Assembly (NCBI GenBank): GCA_036971715.1
Contig: JAVHJL010000001.1
Location: 5,022,001 to 5,086,000 of the forward strand
Origin: Arthrobotrys musiformis
Lineage: Eukaryota; Ascomycota; Orbiliomycetes; Orbiliales; Orbiliaceae
DNA length: 64,000 nt
Direction of reading: 5' to 3'
The position numbers and the translations under genes were made by a program. The notes beneath the pieces are model-generated. The model searched no databases. It had not been told where the DNA came from and saw nothing but the letters and a program-made list of their open reading frames with translations. This document shows, piece after piece, positions 10,847 to 22,431 of the stretch (within the stretch, counting starts at the first letter, position 1; each line of letters begins with the position of its first letter).

Positions 10847-11932
10847 ATGAAGCTCCTATCGACGTCAAATCTGCTAGCAGCAGGTCTGCTATTATGCCAA
10901 TGGGTCTCTGCTGCCACTCCATCCGCCTGGACATTTGCCGATGCCACCCTCCAAATCTCCCAGAAAGGCGCCGAAGCTGGGGCGAAGCGGAAGTATGTCT
11001 GATATAACCTTCATATCTACCCAATTGGATATCGTTGATGAGAGGACGTGTATTTAACGTTTTTAATTGTGGTAGATTCACGTCGACATCTCCGATAACC
11101 GATGATTTGACTCTGAAGTCTACCGACTCCCTCAAGATACTGCTTACGACCAAGGAAGGCGATACCGCCAAACGTCCCCACCAGCTGTTCCTTTTCGTCA
11201 AGGACACCGAATCTGAATTGGAGTCGTTCTTCCCTTTTGACATTAAGGAGTCAGGAAAAGCTAGATTGGATCTTGTAAGAGCTTCGACAACAATTGGGAG
11301 GGTATTCGTAATCTAACAATGTCTGGAATGATAGACCTTGAAGGACATTCCAATCGCGCTTTTAAGCTCCTCCTCCCTCAGCCTTACCTTGACAGTCGGC
11401 TCTTTCGGCCAATCGACACCCCTCTCCCTCGAAATCGCCAAGGTCACCCCGGTCCTCGACGCGGCTACCAAGAAGTCGCTACCGGAGCCAGCGCTGAAAT
11501 ACCAAAAGATGAAGGAAATCCACCATATCTTCCGCGCTGAACCAAAGTCTCCACCAAAGGTCATTTCTTTGGTGTTCTTGGTCGCCGTAGCGGTTTGCTT
11601 GCCGGGATTGTTCGGCGCTGTATGTCTCCAATCAAATCCCATTACATAAGCGAAATGGTTTCAAAAAAAAGCTAATGGTGTATTGCAAATAGTGGTTCTC
11701 TTTGTCGGCCAACGTCTCGCATCTTCCAAAATCTCTTGCAGCGAGCCCGATCGCTCACCCCCTTTTCTTCGCTAGCTTGTTGGCGTTCGAAGGAGTGTTC
11801 TTCGCGTATTACACTCAGATTAACATCTTCCAGACCCTTGCTGCTGTCACTATCATCTCGCCAGTTGCTCTACTCAGCGGAAGCAGGGCTTTGAGGGAAG
11901 TTCGGGCTAGGAGGCTGAATGGAGAGAGGTAG
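10847..11932 (+). CDS. SWP1: Oligosaccharyltransferase subunit Swp1 / ribophorin II
   Basis: Exons 10847-10992, 11076-11274, 11335-11619 and 11693-11932; every junction is GT-AG and in phase, giving 289 residues. The protein has a signal peptide (MKLLSTSNLLAAGLLLCQWV...A), a beta-rich lumenal domain starting TPSAWTFADATLQIS, and a C-terminal block of three membrane helices (VISLVFLVAVAVCLPGLFG; PLFFASLLAFEGVFFAYY; TLAAVTIISPVALLSG). This is the ribophorin II/Swp1 layout. In fungi this subunit sits with Ost1 and Wbp1 in the ER complex that N-glycosylates nascent proteins. The length matches yeast Swp1 (286). The gene stands alone and looks intact. Confidence 0.9.
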
Positions 11933-12320
11933 ATACCTACTCGGGACCTAGGAAGTGTGAGGGTAAGAACGTTGCATGGTTAATATCCGACATTTGTTAC
12001 CGATATCCTACGACTGCTTTCCGGAACGAATGCAGATGGACAGCCGTAGAAATAGCATTTTAATCTAAGGAAGTGTAATGCAGTCGGCGAGAGGGGCTTT
12101 TGATGTTAGCGCAGCGGTATATATATAACTAAGAAGAATAGCGGTAACAGTAGTACTAATCGTATCAGAGCGATGAAAAGTCATTTGTTTTTTTATTTCT
12201 ATACCAGTTAAGAAGCTAGAAACTTTCCAAAGATACGCCGTGTCCCTCGACCATGAAACGCCAGAATAATGCTACCAACGTGAATTTGAGAAACATATAA
12301 AAGCTGTCTGATGTGAGTGA
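11933..12320. other. Convergent intergenic spacer
   Basis: 388 bp between the convergent Swp1 and translin-family genes. It should hold both 3' UTRs; no gene seen. Confidence 0.6.
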
Positions 12321-13433
12321 TTATTCTTGATCGCCAGGGCCGCCACTGGTATCGATCTCCGCCACCCAACCCTCGGGCCTTTCACTCCCTCTGACCACCA
12401 TGCCATAAAACGCGTACTCGACCTTGAGAACGGACGCTTGCATGACCTTCAGTTTCTTCTCCGCGTCTTTTCCAAATGCCGAAAACCCCAGATCCAGCCC
12501 TTCAAACGCGGATTGCAAGGTTCTCAGGTCCTGTAGTAGACACTGTGGGGTACTCTTCTCTTTCCCATCCACGGAGTCCGCAGCGGCACCTAGAAGTTGG
12601 GATAGCGGGGTTGTCGCAACGCTTGTAATAGCAAACCGCATCATCTCGCCGGTCATGTCGAAGAGACCTAGAACGTAATCCTCCCTTGATAACGGAATGC
12701 CCTTTAATTCCTTCTTCTTCTCATCTTCCTTCTTCTCCTCTTCTTTCTTCCCGGCTTCCACTCCTTCCCCTGCTGATACTTCCGTCGTCGTCTGGGTCGA
12801 AACAACATCCGTCATCTCGACGTCCTCTTTCACTTCATCACCTTTCTTCCTCCCCAAGATCTCATCGCCGTTCAGCCCACAGGTATACCACTCCGCCTCC
12901 TTCCACTCGATAACCTTCCTCTTAAGAAGATAATGCCGAAACCCGATGGCTTCGATATACTCCTGCAACCCCGGAGAGATTTGTCGCTGCCATCTACCCC
13001 CATCCAAACCCTGAAGGTCAGGTAGTATCGAAGACAGTAAATCTTGGATTTTAGTTTCGTATTGGAGGATTTCGGCGGTGATGTGGTTGGACAGGCCGGT
13101 GATTGGAAGAGTTGTGGGACGGAGACGTTGGAGGGAGAAGATGCTATTTTCCCCAATGGAATCAACATGCGACTAATACAATGATACTTCAAATCGAAGG
13201 ACATACATCTTCTTGCTAGCAGCCGTAATATCACGACTGGCTTTTATAATCCGCTCCCGACGGTCTTGGTGTTCATCCAGCTCGTTACGGAAGCCGGTGA
13301 ACATGGAGATGTATGGTCCTGTCGGAACAGGTTGCTGTGGGGTATGGTGGGATTGAGGCTTTGGGCCGGTACGATTGTATCCCCCTCCGCCCCCGGATCC
13401 CGAGAAGGGACGTTTACTCCCAGTCGGTGGCAT
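12321..13433 (-). CDS. Translin-family protein (TRAX-like)
   Basis: Exons 13433-13207 and 13143-12321 with a 63-bp intron (GTATGT...AAATAG), 349 residues. A Gly/Ser-rich N-terminal tail is followed by the helical translin fold from about PYISMFTGFRNELDEHQDRR. Diagnostic stretches are GLQEYIEAIGFRHYLLKRK and LSREDYVLGLFDMTGEMMRF; the latter matches the TRAX form of the motif better than translin. An acidic/Lys-rich insert (about residues 165-205) interrupts the fold, as is common in fungal members. Translin and TRAX assemble into C3PO, a nuclease complex that processes small RNAs and tRNA fragments. The catalytic acidic residues of TRAX were not mapped here, so activity is inferred from family membership. 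Confidence 0.87.
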
Positions 13434-14415
13434 TTTTTGGCCTGATCTCTATCGAGAGTTATCGTGAATTGAAGTTCGAAGTGGACTCAAGTGGAGCTGT
13501 GCTTGTATGCTTAAGCTTCCCATGCACTTGCTTGGGTTTCGTATAAAAAGAAAGTAACACCAAACTTCCAACACAACGCATCTGCTTATCGCCCGGGAGG
13601 CTCGGGACTAGCGCTGACCGTAGACTTCGGCCTTTGGGAATCCCAAAATGATGGCCATACGACTGCGACTTACACGCAAATAATCGTGAGAAATAGGGAA
13701 AATATCGCTCGAGGGGACTACTTTCAAAATTCGAGTGGGGTATTACTACAGCCTTCCTTGTGTGCACGTGCGTGTAGCAGCGTATACGTACTTATTTAAG
13801 GCAAGCTTGGCAGGCCACTGTAGGTATCTGGTGGAGGATAGCAACCTCGCAGCCAGCCACTGCAGTGCAATGGTTTCAAATGGATTTGAGTCGGTATTGT
13901 TGCGCATATTGCTAGTATGCTGCCAGGAATATTAATTTGGACATTCTCAAAAAATTCCATATAAGGTATATAGACAATGCAGACGTAGAGCGGGGATCCA
14001 AAGGTACCATGGAAAGCGGCCAAAATCGAAGACCAAAGCTGGGGTACATCATGGCCATGTCGTACATAAACTTGATTCCAGCTACGCGGCCGCTGGTACT
14101 CGTAAAATTGTAACAGCGGGAAAGAGAGGGGTCGCTCAAATCAGGATGCTTCAACTCTGCAAGCGAGTGGCACATACGACCGTGCCTCTTCCAGCCAGAT
14201 GCAATTGGTGGGGGGATGCATTGCAATTGGCCAGCTAGTGTTTCTGACTCCAGGCATTTGCCGGTAGACTCTAGAACTCCCCATACAAGAACAAACCTTC
14301 CTTCTAGTCCTTTAATAATTCTTTAAAGAGGCCAACGACAAATCGTGCCTGAAAGTCTCACCGTAGCAACTTCCTCCGAAATATATCACGTTTACCATTC
14401 GTAAAGTTCAAAAAT
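13434..14415. other. Intergenic between divergent genes
   Basis: About 1 kb between the divergent TRAX-like and PNP-lectin genes. Several short open frames, none protein-like. Confidence 0.55.
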
Positions 14416-16756
14416 ATGGCGACTAAGTATGTTCGCTGAGTTTAGCAGCTACCTAACACGAGAAGCCAATTACTAACCAGGTAATTACATATTAAGGAAG
14501 CTGAAACACGAAGATTACGCCATCGGGTGGACTACAGTCCTGGAAACGGAACTGAATGCATCGAGACTACTCCTCGACGAGGAACACGAACCACTTCTTC
14601 CGACGGAAAACGATGATAACAGTTACATTCTCGGTCGTATTGGCGCTCACAATGTCGCGATTACATTCGCAGGGGTATATGGCACCAACGCTGCAGCGCA
14701 CACTGTGAGCAACATGCTTCGCACTTTTCCAAATATCCGCTTCGGATTGCTAGTGGGAGTGGGCGGGGCCGCACCTGGCCCGCCGAATCTTGATGATCCA
14801 AGCCAGGATATTCGATTAGGTGATATCGTGGTCGGTGAGCCAAAAGGAAACCATGGTTAGTACTTCACAACCCGCGAACCGAGAGCATTGCCAAAGGGCT
14901 TTTTCGGCCTGCTAATAATAGATAGGCGGCGTTCTTCAGTATGACGTGGGTAAATGGGATAATGAAGAAGAGTTTACGATCAAGTCACATTTACAAACGC
15001 CTCCAAATCTGCTATTAAAGGCGGTGAGGCTTCTCAAATCCGACCACTCCTTCCACGAAGGAGAAATAAACCAGTATATTCAAGACACGATGAGGAAGGC
15101 CTCTAGCCTTCCCAAACTAAAAGGTTGTCGATTTCCGGGCTACGATCAAGATAAACTGTTTGAAGCGAACCATCGGCATGTTAGAGGCCTAGGGAATGAT
15201 TGCTCGAACTGCGATTCCAAAATGATGGTGAGACGTTCGCAACGAGGGTCAGAGCACATACCAGAAGTTCACTACGGGCTCATCGCCTCTTCAAATACGG
15301 TCATGAAATCTGCCGAATACCGCGATAAATTACGGAATAGATGGAATGTGTCTTGCTTTGAAATGGAAGCAGCAGGATTAATGGATAATTTTCCATGTGT
15401 CGCTATACGAGGTATTTCTGACTACTCAGATAGCCACAAAAGTCATCTATGGCAACCGTACGCGGCAATTGTGGCAGCAGCGTACGCGAAAGACCTCTTG
15501 AGGGTTATCAGGGCACATGAAGTTACGGCCCTTCCACCTGCGCCCAGGCCTCCTAGCCCCAATCTTTCACGCAACAGGGACGATGTTGACCGGAAGATCG
15601 GAGCGGCTACTCAAAAAGAATTCGACCAGCTGCGAGGCATCCTAGAAAAGATTGAAGCTCGGCTGCTGACGCTAGAGGGACAAGTTTCAAGTTCAAACCA
15701 ATGTCAAGACGTTCTAGAGAAAACCGAAACTCGCCTGCTTGCTCTGGAGGGAAAGCCCCCAAGTTTGAGCCAATGTCAAGAGGATTTACAAAAGAACGAG
15801 GCTAAACTCACTGCGCTTGAGGAAAAGATTGCGAGTTTGAGCCAAGGACAAGAAGGCTTACAAAGGGCCGAGGCTCAGTTACTGACTCTGGAGGGGAAGA
15901 TTGCAAATCTAGGCCAAAATCAAGATCTGAAAAAGTTTGAGGCTCGGCTACTCACGCTAGAGAAAGATATCGCAAGCTTAAGTCAAGGCCAAGATGCTCT
16001 AGAAAAGGTCAGGGCTCAACTGATGACCTTAGAGGGAAAGGTTGCAACTTTGACCATCAGTACAACCCCAAAACCTAAACCGTTCCCGCTGAAGGAGGGC
16101 GCAAAGTACAAGATCATCAACGCGGCGGGTGGAACCGCTATCGATCTCACCTTGAATAATTCCCAGGTTATCCATGGGTGGGAAAGCCATAATGGGCAGA
16201 ACCAGAAGGTTCGTTGCTGTCCTCAAATTTCCAAACTTAAACCGCACAATTATAGTATTTTGACATTCAGAGGTCTTTCGATGCTTAGTGGATTTTGGGG
16301 AAAAAGAGTAACGGCCAGTGGACCCTCAAAAATTGCCACAAAGCCGTCTATCTTGGTGTCGGCGGCAAATTTCAAAATGGGACGCATATAAGGGCCACTA
16401 ATGATCAATATGGGTGGGATATCCACCAAGACGATGACCTGCCTTTTTACTTTGAGTAAGTCAATAATATCGGTATTGTGGACTTTTATTTGGAATGACC
16501 TTTAAGATTTGTTCGCCAGTATTTCGCGACCCAATAACCAAAGGCCTGATCTCAATGTCGATTTGGGTGCTGGGAAATCAGCAAACGGGTCGGCGATTGT
16601 AATATGGGAGAAGTATCTTAAATCTGATTCACGGAGGAATCAGAAGTGGATATTCATACCAGGTAAATGTCCCCTTCGAACTCCGTTCTACAGTCTCAAT
16701 TTTCCTAACCAACAGTTAGTGTAACTGCTGTGGTGGCAATGGAAGTAGGTAGCTAG
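14416..16756 (+). CDS. PNP-like domain + coiled-coil repeats + ricin B-type lectin
   Basis: Six exons: 14416-14426, 14497-14855, 14926-16208, 16319-16455, 16520-16662, 16716-16756. The sum is 1974 nt, in phase throughout, giving 657 residues. Residues 8-320 are the nucleoside-phosphorylase-like (PNP_UDP) domain that heads many fungal NLRs: DYAIGWTTVLETELNASR, FGLLVGVGGAAP, CFEMEAAGLMD and RGISDYSDSHK. It is clearly related to the NLR at 31-36 kb. In place of NACHT there are about six 24-residue coiled-coil repeats (367-499) of the type EARLLTLEGKIASLSQGQ. The C-terminus (~515-650) is a ricin B-like beta-trefoil with QxW in NQKWTL and NQKWIF, and YGWDIH in the middle lobe. The trefoil lobes are encoded over four exons, and the lectin reads only when the introns are removed, which supports the model. 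Likely a soluble, oligomeric glycan-sensing protein; this role is inference. Confidence 0.85.
15654..16052 (+). repeat. 72-bp intragenic tandem repeat (coiled-coil units)
   Basis: Five and a half units of 72 bp (one of 69 bp), each encoding EA[RQK]L[LT][TA]LE, then about 15 residues ending SQxQ. The units keep a constant register and differ by scattered substitutions. Confidence 0.8.
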
Positions 16757-18300
16757 GTGGCCGGGGATTGTAATATTTTCGTCCTGTAAACTTGAAAAAG
16801 CTGTATCGGCCAACACTCAACGATAACTTGTATGGCGTGGTTGACTACGACACTGAAAACTTTTAAAAATGAGAAATGGATCGCTTGAGGATCAACCTGC
16901 ATCTTTTCTCAAACGATTTCCGCTAGTTAATTCTCGTGGTTACTAGCTATCGCGAAATATATACTGTTTGTGGGGTTTAATGTGATTAACCGTGGGTGCA
17001 GCCATACGGTTGTGCGAACACTTCTAAGGAATAATGGTATGATTATAAACGAAAGTGGCTAGTACCCGTCCTTTTAACAGCAGCATCGGCCATAGTGTGT
17101 TCCCAAGCTTAAGACGTCGCAAGTATTGAATAGAAGATTAAGATTTCGACATTAATTTGCACTGGTCGACATTTTTTTCCATATCGCCCATTGATGATAT
17201 CAACAGTTTTTCGGGGTTAAATACGGTGAGCCCGAGATCGACACTCCGTCGGTAAATATATATTTTTGACTTTTGATTTGTTCAAAGGTCTTGTTTTGAA
17301 TTTGTCTCCCCGAGGTCAACCGTTTGCGCCATTGCCAACATACATTTGCATGTCTGGAGCGAATATGTTGGCAAAATCTAGAATGTGAGTCCTAAGACTG
17401 AAGCTACTCCAAAAATGGAACGCCGATGACCCCCAGACTCCACCACCAGACTCCGACTCCTAGCTAGACTATCTCACGTGCCGTAGTTGATGATCAATTC
17501 AACTGCAGGGTTCTGGGTGTTCTGCGTGCCACGCCGCGTATGTGAGACTCGAGCTCGGTCGAGGTGCTGAGAAACTGCTTAACTTCTCGCGTGCTAGCGT
17601 TGAGTCCTGTGGAGATTATCAATATCGGACCATCAGGGTTCGATTCACGTTCAAGTTTCCATGGGCGGGCGTCCAAGACTAATATCATGTAGTACAAACA
17701 TCTGAACCTTAATACAGGATAAGCGCGAAACGCCCGAGATATGCTGTCGACTGTCGGCCTCTCGCGTACGAGGTGTAAACCAACTCGCCCAAGGGCGCAA
17801 GGTCTTTACTTTGATATCGGATTGAGTCCCTGACTCGAGGAGATATCGAGGCTCAAGAAACTCAAACAATAAGGGCGAACAGGATGAACATCAGCTGCAG
17901 TCTCACAAAGGGCCAAAAAAAAGTGGAACGCTTCTCGCGCCGAGATTTTGGTGGCGCATTTTCCAACAGCAGCAACACGCATTCCGACGACCGAAAAGCA
18001 TGGTGGCGTTGGCGCTTTTGAACCATTGGCGCTTTTGAAATTTACACATGATTAGCAGCATGACTTTGCAGGGTCCACGCAATCAGGGGTGCTATTCCTG
18101 TCTGCGCAACCGTTGTATAAAATCTCGAACCCTGAATTGACATTTTCGAATTTTCTTGACGAAGGGCTCGCCACCTAATTCCCTGCCGCTCTTTTAACTT
18201 AAATTTATAAATACTGGCGTCCAAGTCAGTCGTTTGATAATTCTAACTAGCTGATTCTGAAAGGAAGCCGACGGCATTTATTCGTCCGTTTTCTTGGACG
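16757..18300. other. Intergenic, TATA-like box near 3' end
   Basis: 1.5 kb with no supported gene. A TATAAATA-like sequence at about 18206-18214 lies about 90 bp upstream of the next start codon. Confidence 0.5.
18206..18214 (+). promoter_or_regulatory. TATA-like element
   Basis: TTATAAATA about 90 bp upstream of the ATG at 18301, a plausible core promoter element for the secreted Thr-rich protein. Confidence 0.35.
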
Positions 18301-19853
18301 ATGAAGTTGTTTTCATTTCTCGCCGTTGGGCTTTTGGCCGCCCCTGCCGTCCTGGGCGAACAATGTTATGACTGCAAGACCGTCGTCAAACAATTACAAG
18401 CAAAGGGAAAGAAAGCTGTTGCTGCCTGTTATAATCCGAAATTCCGTACGTCAACCACTCACAAGCAACGCCAACGGGGATATTGATTATCAAATCAATT
18501 GAAGAGTTTTGGCGATACTATTCCCTTCAAGGTGCTGATATGTAAATAAATACTATTTAGCGCGAAAGCAACCGGCGCAATGCACAAAGACATCGACGTC
18601 CTGGACGACTGTTACTAAAAAGTTGACCACGACGAAGACCGTTTGGAAAACGGAGCAGTCCACAAAAACTGTCACGAAAACGGGGCCTTCTGTTGTAAAA
18701 ACTCTCACTATTACCTCAACTGAGACTATCGCATCTACGATCACTCTTGTTTCTACCGACACCGAGAGTACGACTACAACCGAGACGAATTCGGATAGCT
18801 CCACCATCACTGAACGCTCGTAGGTTCCAGCTACTGAAATCTCCATTTATGGGCAAATCAAAGCACTGGCTTACCTTTTCCCCGTACCTGTTTACAGGAC
18901 CTCCACTGTACCCTTTTTTGTCCAGACGGTTGTAACAACTGAGTATACGGCGACAGTCCCAGCCACGACTTCTATCTTCTTTTTGTCAGACAGTCCTGCC
19001 ATTGAGATAAAACATAAAAGAGACAACCAATTCGACTACAAATGCTCTTCTGCCGCTTGTCGTAAGTCTCAATACATTACTACCTCAAATTCAAATTCAA
19101 ATTCAAAAAAAAACCGTATTTAATGCCTTAATTCGCCAAACAGACTGTCTCTTGGGCCTCCAGCCAAAGACAAAGACCGTGAACGTCAAAAAAAAAAAGA
19201 CCAAGAGCGTGGTCGTCAAAACCACCACAATCACTAAGACTTCGACCCTCAAACCAACGACAAAATACGTCGATGTCGCCGGTGTCACTGGAACTACGAT
19301 CGGAACTGAATTCTCTACCAAGATTGATATTTCTACCGAAGTCGACCTGAAAACCCTGACAGAGATTTCGACCTCGACGGAATATACCACCGAATTATTC
19401 ACGGAATACATAGCGACAACTGTGATTCGAGATGCTACGGCAACTACAACGACGCAGGACATTCTCACCTCAGGCACCGCCACAAGCACTACGGTTTGTC
19501 AGGTGAACGCGTTGACACCCCCCATCGACTGCTGGGGGAACGGCTGGCTTCCTTTCCGGAAAACATGTGGTGCAAAGATTCCAAGTAGTGCATTTTCATG
19601 CAGCAGCACATTATCGGAATACTCTATTGAGTTTCAAAGCGGTACCTCGGCCTGTAATGCCGCCTTTAATTGCCAATTTGGCGCGCGTGCTCTTGGTCAC
19701 GGATCATTTTTTCTGACCAAATTACGTAATGGTAAATGGAGGTGTATCGCTCAATGCGGTGCGAGCGAGAATCTACCTCTCTCAGATTATGTCTTTGACC
19801 CAGACGGAATCGAGACTTACTTTTACACCCGGACCGGACACATGGATGACTGA
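18301..19853 (+). CDS. Secreted Thr-rich protein with Cys-containing ends
   Basis: Exons 18301-18445, 18561-18819, 18898-19061 and 19144-19853, all GT-AG and in phase, giving 425 residues. It begins with a clear signal peptide (MKLFSFLAVGLLAAPAVLG), followed at once by a small Cys region (EQCYDCKTVVKQL). Two long Thr/Lys/Ser/Val-rich stretches follow, probably heavily O-mannosylated, with a possible Kex2 site (KHKR) between them. The C-terminal ~110 residues are globular with about ten Cys (CWGNGWLPFRKTCGAKIPS ... CNAAFNCQFGAR ... CIAQCGAS), so likely disulphide-bonded. There is no transmembrane helix or GPI tail. This suits a cell-wall or extracellular protein. I recognise the layout but not the family. 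Confidence 0.75.
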
Positions 19854-21263
19854 GATGCGCAATAGGAATGGAATTTGGTTACCGTCACGAGAGTTAGATT
19901 AAATTTTAATATAGAACCCCTTAATGAAAAACATCTTATTCTTCTTATACATGTACATGCATATTCATAAGCGTTCATGGATTCGAAGCTTCTGCATAGA
20001 TGGCACATATACATTCAGTCCTTTTTTTCAAACTCACCTACATCCGCCTATATCTTAGCAAGTTTGTCGAATCTTTGACCCTGCTCTGCGGTGACTAATT
20101 ATAATGTAGTTGTGAATGCATGCTGCCCACTTGTTAGACCGATCTCTCTCCTAGTAATTCCGCCAATTTTCAGCCTCATCCTATCCTTTTAATATCGACA
20201 GCCCGCCATCTGCCCATTTGGTTTTAAAACTTGTCCCGCTATGTGCGTTTCAAACTTTTTTTTTCTTACCAGGCTTTCCGCCGTGCGACGACATAGTACT
20301 TCGATAGCAGCTGCTTTTGCCGGGAACTCTTAAGACCCTTCCTGTACCACCGTCTTCAGGCCTTCCACACACAAGGTACTCCACGCAAAATCTGGAACGC
20401 ATCTAATTCGTGTTTTTCGTGGACATGCGAAACATGGATCCTTGCAACTCATTGGCTTGGAAAGTTCCGTGACAGCGGGACGATAAGTATCGACGCAATA
20501 CAAAATACCACACCGTCCCATGCGTCTATTGGTCACAAATGACATGCACCAACCCAACGATAAAGAATCTCAAATACCCTGTTTGAGGATTGCTGTCCAA
20601 ACGTGCATACCATCGATCGCACGTTTATTGGCAGCAGAAGCTTAGCGTCCAGATCATATCTTTTTCAGCCGCATGCAGGTATATTTCTTCAGGCTTCTCC
20701 AACGGCGTTCTTTGCATCATTTTTGGATTTTATGTTACTAATTATTGAGAGTCAAACCGGCTCTAGATCCTCAAGTACGACTTGTACACTTTGTATCACT
20801 CCAGAAGGCTATTCCCTTGCAACTCTCCTGTCGGTTTGGGACTTCCCAAATTTTGTACTACCGAAGTTTAAGCTACAGCCTAAGAATTACTGTAGACTGT
20901 ATACATGTACTTTAAGTACCTAAATACATAGGTACCTACCGAAAATATGTGAACATAAGATAACATGTAGTACCGGTCACAGATAGTCACGCATATATGT
21001 GCAGAAACCTTACCTTCCCCTCTCCGCCCCTCTTTGAGCCACCTTTGACGGCAGCGTCCCGTTCGCATTCAGCTGCAGGCGGCCAAAGTTACACTTTTGT
21101 CAAAGAGTGATTTATATAGTATGGCCGCTGTCGCCTTTTCCTCAAGAATGGCATTGTTAAACTTTTACTAATAGAGCCTAATATAATATCCTCTTATTAA
21201 ACTGTCAATGCTGTTTATATTATATTATCTACGACAATTTCGCCCATACCGTACTAAGTAGTC
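19854..21263. other. Intergenic
   Basis: 1.4 kb with only weak open frames and AT-rich patches (for example 21170-21240). No gene supported. Confidence 0.55.
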
Positions 21264-22431
21264 ATGAAGTTACTACGACGCCCCACGAATCACGTCTTCT
21301 CAGATATTTCGATATCCATCTTCAGTTTATTAATTTCATCGGCGACAGTGAAAGCGATAAGCACGCTTAACGCGTTCACCGATGCGAACTGCGCGTTTCG
21401 ACCGAGGGCTCCGCAGCCAGGGCATACAGATGGAGAATGCCAGAGTATCACCACCCCAAACACTATCTCCATCAGTATCGAGTCGCTAGATGAAGGTTGC
21501 ACAGGTACTTTAGCTCTCACAAAGCTTCCATTACAAAATACTGAAGCGGAAAACTAACAAAAATCCTAAAAAAAAAGTAACAATTTATGCAGACTTATAC
21601 TGCTCCCAGAAACCCCTCGCAAAGGAAATAAACATCGGCGACTGCGCGAATTTAAATGGTAGACTAGTTAGAAGCTTTTCGGTCGACGAGTGTCCACCCG
21701 GAACGGTGGATTATCCGGATTTACCGGCCGGGTGGAATACGACTACTACCTCCTCCGGAATACCATCGGCTACGAGTAGTATACCGCCTTCTTCGGCAGC
21801 GACACAATCCTCCGCTCTATCCACAAGCTCGGGAGGTAATAGAATGGCAATTATTGGGGGTTCTGTTGGCGGGGGCGTAGCGTTGTTTATGATCGTGGTT
21901 GGTGCCATCGGTTGGTTTTTATACAAAAGAAGCGAAAATAGGAGAAGAACGGGGAGTGCGTGGCCGGATATACCCCCTTATGGCTACGGCCGATACACTG
22001 GCGATCTAAGCCCAGGTCCGGGACCTAACGGGTATGGTTCGACCGGAATATACAACGGCCCTCCCATCAACCAATCCGAACCAGGAGAGCTTGAAGGAAA
22101 TAGCACAACTAATATCAACACTGGAAACCCATACTTCAAACCACACAGTAGTGCAGCCGTAGCGCAGAAGAGAGCCAGACCGGCAGCTAGGAGTGCAAGT
22201 GGGAGTGGGATATTCGAGAATCAGGTGGCGGATGATGTACCGTTGAGGGAGATTCCACGGCAGGAGTTAGAAGGAGCGCCTGTGATGCCGCCACCGCCGC
22301 CACCGATTACAAGACAGCAGCAGCAACCGCAGCAGTTACAAAGGCAACAGCATGCCCGGAATTTTAGCTTTAGTCGGGAAAGATTACCAGACATGCCTCG
22401 AGTGCCGGGCCCGGGGGTCGTGGAGCAATGA
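21264..22431 (+). CDS. Single-pass membrane protein with Cys-rich ectodomain
   Basis: Exons 21264-21504 and 21593-22431 (88-bp intron, GTACTT donor, GCAG acceptor), 359 residues. It has an N-terminal signal sequence (FSLLISSATVKA), then an ectodomain of about 130 residues with Cys at ANCAF, GECQS, DEGCT, YCSQK, GDCAN and VDECPPG. A Ser/Thr-rich stalk follows, then one strong membrane helix (IIGGSVGGGVALFMIVVGAIGWFLY) stopped by KRSENRRR. The cytoplasmic tail is Pro/Gly-, Gln- and Asn-rich. This is the general layout of fungal surface sensors, but there is no WSC domain I can recognise. A cell-wall or surface-sensing role is inference from topology. Confidence 0.75.

Noticed and set aside
10652..11007. 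Two overlapping plus-strand open frames of about 117 codons
   Set aside because: They are other frames of the CT-rich leader and first exon of the Swp1 gene.
17637..17646. GGTTCGATTC, a tRNA T-arm-like box B
   Set aside because: No matching D-arm, anticodon stem or acceptor stem could be folded in the upstream 70 bases on either reading.
19103..19489. Minus-strand open frame of 128 codons, Val-rich
   Set aside because: Antisense shadow of the Thr-rich repeats in the secreted protein gene (ACN codons read as Val/Ser/Cys in reverse).
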